Shown: one piece after another, positions 57,183 to 64,000 of the stretch
How the letters are laid out: each line of letters opens with the position of its first letter
Position numbering within the stretch: position 1 is the first letter of the stretch
DNA from: Talinum fruticosum
Taxonomy: Eukaryota; Streptophyta; Magnoliopsida; Caryophyllales; Talinaceae
Assembly: GCA_021018815.1 (NCBI GenBank)
Contig: JAITYX010000006.1
Span: 2,445,001-2,509,000, forward strand
Direction: 5' to 3'
DNA length: 64,000 bases
Program-made: the position numbers and the translations under genes
The notes under the pieces: generated by a model
Told to the model about the DNA's origin: nothing
Databases searched by the model: none
The model's input: the letters and a program-made list of their open reading frames with translations, nothing else

Positions 57183-58470
57183 CTTTTTTCTCAAATTGTA
57201 GATGAACTTCGAGTAGGATTCTTTCATACCGCAAAGCGACAAAGGTTAGAAAATGACCCTTACTTTTTCCAGGGGTGACCTACGAGCTCTTTCTTCTTCT
57301 TTTTTATGTCTCAAAGTGGTCTTGTGAACAAGGATCTCTAAATGGATCAAGGTGTGTAGAAGATGTTGTTGAATGAGCATTCTCATCACTATCTCGAATT
57401 GTCATGTGCCATAAGCTTCTTTAAATAATATTTTCAAAGTTTAGGCTCATCTTTAAGGATTTCTAAAAGATCACGTTAGTTTTGTGATAGACCTTTTGAA
57501 CGGGATTTTTGTGATCCTTTGGTACTTGAAGAATTTTCCTTTTTTTTTTGGAGTAGATCGATTAATAGGAGATGGTTCAATCTGTTTTGGTTTTGATGCT
57601 TCAGCTGGGGTAGATTAAACAACATATATTTCTTTGTTTTTGTCTTTAGAAAATGTTGAACATTCTCCTTGTTGCAGAGTGTAGTCTTAAACTCGGCCAC
57701 CATCTAACCTTGTAGATAAGGACCATTGAAAGCGGATAAGGATTTTGTAGGTAATTTTGAAATCGGTATTCCCAACTAAAAATCCATGCAACATTGAATG
57801 TTCGAAAGAATTGTACTTCTTTTGCAAAAGGATCAAAAGTTGAGCTTTTGAGCCATTGATCCCATCCTTCTCTAGCTTCGTAGGCAAAATAGAGGAAGTG
57901 GCACCAAAAAGGGTCAACCAATGATAGAACCATACTTGGAAAGTTTGTAGTGCTAGTATCATGAAAATTGAAGAACTAGGAGTGGACATCCGGTCTATAA
58001 AGAAATACTCTATACCAAGCCATTTTTGTAATCGTTGTAATTGTGAGATTGTAGTTGATAGGGGATAGAAAATTGTCTCTCTTCAAATGGATTCTTTCGC
58101 TTATGGGAACCAATAACTTGTCGGATGATACACTTGGAATAAAGTATGTAGGCAGGATTTGTTCTTTCTCTTGTATGGGTAAAGTCAATTGAATGCGAAT
58201 CTACAAGAATAAACTCGTAGAATCGTCGATCCCTTTGAGAATGGTCGGTATGAAAATGGAGGTTTCGAAACTTCGTTGGATAAATTGTCGGATAAAATCA
58301 GGATGCAGGGGACTCATAATTTGTAAGAAACAAATGTTACGTAAATTTAACACGGGAATGGGTAGTGGTAGGATTTGTAACACCAATTTTATAAACGATG
58401 GAAACTTGTAAGGGATTGAAATTTGTTCGGAATTAGTATTTTGATATCTTGAAAGGTTCATGGGTGAGAA
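57183..58470 (-). pseudogene. EPRV copy 2: 3' ORF of unknown function
   Basis: Minus-strand readings include HSWFFNFHD-like text (57960-57990, frame broken), EAREGWDQWLKSSTFDPFAK (about 57830-57870) and FSWEYRFQNYLQNPYPLS (about 57735-57790). A Lys/Glu/Ser-rich tail and decayed sequence continue to 57183. It is homologous to 47396-48480 and 46325-47190. No known domain was recognised. Confidence 0.72.
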
Positions 58471-60075
58471 ACCAACCGGTAATATTTGGCTTTTTGTATA
58501 CCTTTTCCTTTGTCCTTCGCTTACTCATGGTGACTTCGCAAAAGTTTTGTTTTGTCACTCTTTCCTTGTAAAAACTCTAGTAAGAAAATGTGGAAGTGAA
58601 TTACTTTCTCCTTTGATAAATTATATTTCGAAATCAAAAGAAGATAAAATTGCTTGCCATCCGGCAAAGATTTGCTTAGAAACCAAATTTTTAACGTTAT
58701 TTTGTGAAATATCTTTGGCAGACTTTGCAATCAATTCTTAAAAGAATTTTTTTATAAAATAAACCATCCTGATATTTTGAAATACAAAGAACAATAGACA
58801 AAATTTTCTTTTTAATGGTACAATAGTTTTGTTAAGGACCGAGCCATATTCCCGAATGAAATCGAACAAGTTGCTCCCTTTTGTCGGGACCTGTCATTTT
58901 TTGCTTGAGTATACCACCATATCTATATCGGATGCATCTGTTTCGACTATCATATGTGCATTTGGATGAGGTATGCTAAGACAAGGTATAGATTTGACTC
59001 TATGTTTAATTTGTCTAACTATTTCGGTATGTTGTTCTGTCTAGGAATGGGCTTCTTTCTAAGCCTTCTAAACAGAGGAGCACATGTCTATCTTATATTT
59101 GGGAAAAAATCAGAAACATAATTAAGACATCCTAAAAAGCTTTGCAATTATTTTTTATCTTTTATTTCATCTGAAAATTTCTCAGCAAAAGTGAGTGCTT
59201 TCATGATAGGTTTTATAGTTCCTTTGTAAATGTCATGTCCAAGAAATCTTATTTTCGTTTGAAATAATATCATTTTTGAAGTTGAAACAGACTAATCCAT
59301 TTTTCTTAGTAATATGTAAGAATACTTGTAAATGTTTAAAATGTTGATCAATGGTTTTGGAAAAGACCAGGACATCATCAATGTAAAACAATAATAAAAG
59401 AGGTATATGGGTTAAAAATGTCATTCATAATATTTTGAAATTCGGAAGGAGCATTTTTTAATCCAAAGGGCATAACATTCCACTCATAGTGTCCAAATGG
59501 AACAAGTAAATGTTGTCTTGTATCGATTGACTTCGCAATTTGTATTTACCGAAGTCGGATTTCATATCAAATTTTGAAAATATTTTAGCGTTAAATAATC
59601 TACTTAGTAAATCTGTTTTTTAGGAATCGAATATCGAATCCATTAGAGAACTTTATTGAGGGGTTTGTAATTGATAACCAGTCGGGAACTCCACGTTCCT
59701 TTTCGCAAGCATTATAACATAGAATGTTGCACAACTCCAAGGAAACTTTAAATATCTAATGAGTTATTTGTCTAAAAGGGATTGAATTTCACTTTTGCAA
59801 TGCTCGAGAAGCTCTAAAATCATTTGAGTTGGGCGAGCTTTTGTAAGAATATTTCTTTCATCAAAATCTTTTATATAAGGTAAGGAAACTATGTGCTTTT
59901 TTCTTTCCCAGAAAGCTCTGGGGACATCGGAACATAATCTGTTTCTTTATGATTTGTTCTAGATAGAATTTTTTTCGAATTGAACGATTTTGCAACTGTT
60001 CTTCGATCCCGAGATAAGAAATCTCTTCATGTAAATGGGTAATTGTAGTTTGCTTATATTGTAAACTATTAATTT
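58471..60075 (-). pseudogene. EPRV copy 2: reverse transcriptase and RNase H
   Basis: The RT active-site box is intact as YIDD (59374-59385, in [14 protein letters not shown]). RNase H starts near 58955 with MIVETDASD, then shifts frame. Other frameshifts lie near 59300 and 59640. The segment corresponds to 48481-50331 of copy 1 without the two MITEs, and so records the empty sites. Confidence 0.85.
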
Positions 60076-60900
60076 GTCGAAAAATAGAAGATGTTTGTAA
60101 AAGGGAGACATCTCTTTGCTTAGCGAGATGATAAGAATTTAAAGGAAATTTGTTTACCCTTAATATTAGTGTGCACTCCTAATTCATTAACATAAAAAGG
60201 ATAAATTTGAGTGAGGAAAGGAGTACCAAGAATGAGATCATTGGTAATATTGTCAACAATTAAAAGTATATTTTTAAAACAATAGTCATTGTTTTGGATA
60301 TATCCTTTATTTAATTTATATATAATGTTTAAAGGTTCTCAATTTGTGTTGCATTGGTTTTCTTTAGTCCTTTCACAATATTTGGTTGGAACCATTCCTC
60401 CTCTAATGCAATTTTGATATGCTCCAATGTCAATTAGAGCAACTGTACTTATAGAGAAATCACCAACAACTAATTTGACTATAGAATACCATTTTTGGAA
60501 GGTAATTTGAGATAAGGTTTGTAAGAATTGATCGTCCGGAACTTCTTCTATTGATATATGAGGTATAGAGTTATCATCCTCTAGAATGGAAGAATCAGTC
60601 TTATGAGATTCTAAAATAGCGAATTTGGTTTCAAGCTCAAGGTCTTTAGTTTTTAGTTCTAGAATATCTTGCTTAAGGATTCTGACTTGAGCCTTTAATT
60701 CATTAACTTCATTGAATCTCTTTTGTAGTAATTTTTGGAAAGGAATTGGAATTAGGTATTTTTGATATAACTTAGAGAGTTTTGGAGTTTCATGGTCGAG
60801 TTTAAACGGTTTTGGTTCTTCATCGAGAATAAGTTGTTTTAATTTTTCTAGATATTCTTTCTTTATCTTCGGGTCGGAAATTTTTCCTATTAAATCTAAT
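60076..60900 (-). pseudogene. EPRV copy 2: aspartic protease and linker
   Basis: The protease active site reads DIG (60423-60431, in ALIDIGAYQNC), so the Ser/Thr expected after Asp is lost. Copy 1 keeps DSG here. The linker 60500-60900 is Lys/Glu/Leu-rich. Frameshifts follow at about 60350. Confidence 0.78.
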
Positions 60901-62420
60901 AGGAATTCCTTTTGATTTTTATCGGTAATAACATTAAATTGTTTAATTGGAGAGAACTCATAACTCGAGTCTTCGTCTTCCGTGCTAAGATAATAATCTT
61001 CCTCATTATTAGAGTCGGAAGAATTGTGGGCTAAAATTGATAATAGTTTCTTTTGTAAGTCGGGATCTTTAGCAAAAAGTTCATTAATTTTCTTCTCTAT
61101 TTTGCATTGGAAAGCTTTATGACCAACTTTGCCACATTTGTAACAAACAACTTTCTTCTTGTTAAACTTCTTTTTCTTTGGAAAATTTGGTTTAGGAGTA
61201 TTTGTTTTTGAAGTAAAAGCTTTAAAAGGTTTTTATTGTTTTCTAGTAAAGACTCTTCCAGCTTTTTTATTTTTTGTAGAAAGGGCTTCAATTTTTGTGA
61301 TACCAAAAGCTTCACAAAAGTTCCCATCTCTCTTCGAGACTTGGCTCTTTCTAATCCATATTTGGCTTGTAATTTGAGTTCGTTACAAAGGACAAGTGTT
61401 TCACTTTTAACTATTCCAAAAATTTATCCAAATGTAAGACGACTAAAAGGAATGTCATCTGTGTTGAAATGTTGTCTTAATTTATTGAGTATTCATTCTC
61501 CAAAGAGTTTAGGAAGACCAAGCAATGAATCTTTTTCTCCAAAAATTTTGGGTTCTGTCTTCACGTTTAAGGACATTAGTAAGGAAAACGTCTTTATACC
61601 ATCTATAATCACTTAAAATTGGACATGTAAGGTTAATGAGGACAGATTTAGCGACTGTTTGCCCTTCATTTGGGTTGCCAATGAAATGAAGAGTAATAGT
61701 ATGAATTAAAAGTTCATAACCATCTTCTTCATCTCTTTCTATCCCATTTTCTTGTTTGATTTTTGTAGTGTGATTCAAGATTGAAGTTTTTTCTTCATGG
61801 GTCATGAAGTTGTCCCACCAATTCTTAAGTTGTCCCGTAAAACCTAGAGCAAGTGCTCGAGGCAACATTTTTAGCGAGTATATCTTTTTGTTTTGTAGGC
61901 AACGACTGCCATACCTATTTCTTGTAATATGGATAAAATTTCAAGTTTGAATTTTCCGTCTATGTTCCATTCATAAATAGAATTTCCAGCATAATGTCCT
62001 ATTGAAAATTCTCCTTTTTCTTCATATTGAATGTCCGGAGGAGTGGGCTTAGGGTAATAATTTCTAGTTTTGAAATTTTTCCATGATTTAATTTTGTTTA
62101 TTGAAAGTCTGCTCATTATCCTCTTCGGAAGTGTTTTGGAAGGTCTTAATTGGAAATAGCTCATTATCCGAATCGATTCGGACGAAGAAGAAGACTCATT
62201 ACTTTGAAGTTGGCAAGTATTATCAAGACAACTAATAGATTTGCCTTTAAGAGTGATGTCAATATCTTTTATTTGTTTAGAAATGCTATCCAAAAGGCTA
62301 TTATTAGAATTTGAAGCGACTTTAACAAGAGATTCTTCATTTTCTTTGGGAATACTATCAAGTTTAAAGAAAGGTTTAGAAATATTGTCTATGTATTCGA
62401 AGGTTATGTATTACTAGTAG
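60901..62420 (-). pseudogene. EPRV copy 2: coat protein with zinc knuckle
   Basis: The zinc knuckle is intact as CYKCGKVGHKAFQC at 61104-61146, although an adjacent shift breaks the frame. The coat core at 61868-61509 reads LALGFTGQLKNWWDNFMTHE, HTITLHFIGN and YRWYKDVFLTN, the best preserved viral segment here. The N-terminal part (62293-61871) includes EFSIGHYAGNSIYEWNIDG. An acidic tail follows the knuckle. Confidence 0.82.
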
Positions 62421-64000
62421 AACTTTCAGGAGACTTAAATTTTTTTGTATCTAATTTTGTCGACACAAAGGTTAGTTGCTCTGCTATTGTATTAAAAATT
62501 GCGTTTGTATAGTTTGCCTATTGACGGAACTTTTAAGATAATCAGCAGATAGCAGATGTCACCTCCCCGACCTTTTTATAAGGTGACGCAATGACTTCTT
62601 CATCATCAATGTTGAGTGTAATTGCTTTAGTCTTGGGAGGATGAATAGCAACAAAACCAAGTGCCATTATGAAGATGCCACACTTTTAGAAGTCTGTGTT
62701 TGGACATTAATAGTAGGAATCGAATAAACTTTTTGAAGTCCTAGATGTGAGGAAAATGTAAGAAATCATATAAAAAGGGAATATTTGTCGATAATCTTGT
62801 CATATCTCGCTATCCATTTTATTTTAATTTTGGCTTTAAGGTTTTCTTCAAATTGTTGAAACCATTTTCTATAATGTATATTTTTTTGGGAATAGTAATT
62901 TTGTTTTAAAAAGGACCAATTTATTTCAAACCCTCCTTTTGTGACATTAATTCCTCCTCCTATCCCGGAAGACGTGGGAGAGGAACAATCTGGAACAGTC
63001 GTGGGATGGGAGATGTAAACCTATATCTTTGGGAATTTCTAAGAGCATCCATTCTAATAGAAGGATAATCGGAAAAGGATTTTCTAGAATTGGAAGAGCT
63101 AGGTTTGGAAATGTTTTCATTCATAGATTTAAATCGATAAGTACTTGTACCATCGAGTTCTTCTATAATTTGATCTATAACTTTTTCTTCTAATTGTGTA
63201 GGAGGCTGAGCATTTTCTAGTTTGAGTTCATCCGGGATTGTAATTTTATCCCATTTAAGGAGTTTTGGGGTCAAGACAACGGGTTTTTCATCAACTATTT
63301 CAAATAAAACAATTTCTTTTGAATTAGAAGGAAGAGGACTTAAATATTTTGTGTTAGGGTTTGTAAACATCGATCTAAAATAAACTCTATACATAGCTGC
63401 AAAGTTTTTAAAATCATAAAATTCGTCACCTTGTACATGAACATCTAATTTTAACGATTCAATTGTTATTGGACAGGTAAGATCAACTGGAAAATTTGGA
63501 TAGCAATTGAAGAAGATTGGACCATTATAAATGTTAGTATGAATCATAGCTAATAAAGAGGACTTATTTTTTTTAATCGTTTGTCTCTAAGAGCCATATA
63601 AATAGGGCGTTAATTCCTTTTCGAACAAAAGGTTTAACCGCAACTTGAATAAGACTCGTATGCATGAATCTATAATTTACCTTTTAAATGATTATTAATA
63701 AACTCCTGTTTGATTAATGAAATTGTTTGTAGACCATTTTGTAAACTAATAATTTCTTCATGAGTTTTGATCGAATAAGCGAGTTGAAAAATCAAATGTA
63801 CCTATTTTGTAAATTGTCTCATGCTTGACCTTAGGTAATCCAATTATGATATTCATTAGGTGATGAGGCCTTAAATAAAGGTTCTGTTCTAATTTATTGA
63901 CTATTAATTATGTCACTAGAATTACTATCGGACCCAAACGAAAATAATCTACGTAATTTAGAAGCTATTATTAATGCATTCTAACTAAAGTACTCGCTGC
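62421..64000 (-). pseudogene. EPRV copy 2: movement protein, 30K type (cut by window edge)
   Basis: A 195-codon frame (63547-62960) begins MIHTNIYNGPIFFNCYPNFP and continues through VYFRSMFTNPN. The preceding 30K-type core reads LIQVAVKPFVRKGINALF (about 63655-63600) in another frame. 62421-62950 is the variable linker to the coat protein. The start codon region lies at the right edge near 63975. Confidence 0.75.

Overview
This window is nuclear DNA of a flowering plant, probably a eudicot. It is AT-rich and has spliced genes with GT-AG introns. It also carries plant-type transposons of most classes and integrated copies of a plant pararetrovirus (family Caulimoviridae). No bacterial-style operons, rRNA or tRNA genes were seen. 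I cannot name the species.

The only intact host gene I can support is a two-exon glyoxalase I-family (VOC-fold) gene at 7499-8363. Two further copies lie in the same orientation at 11279-12033 and 22230-23207, and both are pseudogenes. All three share a promoter block with a TTGAC W-box core and a TATAAAAAGG-type TATA region. In the third copy a 1.6 kb Mutator-like element (20451-22063) sits between the upstream block and the TATA box.

Region by region: 1-960 holds a gypsy LTR and gag start on the minus strand. 1794-6140 is a complete but dead hAT element with a 7-8 bp target duplication. 7.2-12.3 kb holds glyoxalase copies 1 and 2. 12.3-18.7 kb is a transposon nest containing two related Copia elements arranged tail to tail, both lacking integrase and RT. 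18.7-20.3 kb is AT-rich DNA with a 130-bp palindrome. 20.3-23.3 kb is the third glyoxalase locus. 24947-32537 is a full-length degenerate Copia element (minus strand, CTTTG duplications) that carries a 107-bp foldback element. 32.5-37 kb is mostly unassigned, with one weak gene candidate on the minus strand. 37.1-41.9 kb holds a Harbinger-like MITE and two CACTA elements.

From 41860 to the right end the window is endogenous pararetrovirus. Two minus-strand copies lie head to tail (about 47.4-56.0 kb and 56.2-64.0 kb). Each runs movement protein, coat protein with zinc knuckle, protease, RT, RNase H, and then an unidentified aromatic-rich 3' ORF. An inverted fragment (42159-42574 plus 46325-47395) lies tail to tail with the first copy and is split by a 3.75-kb solo chromovirus-type LTR. 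Copy 1 is further interrupted by a GATCC-rich MULE-like MITE and a Harbinger-like MITE. Every viral frame carries stops or frameshifts, so these are fossils. The promoter region of copy 2 is amplified into three 228-bp tandem units.

Most of what is special here is insertion history. Paired viral copies provide filled and empty sites that fix element boundaries, and several target-site duplications can be read directly.
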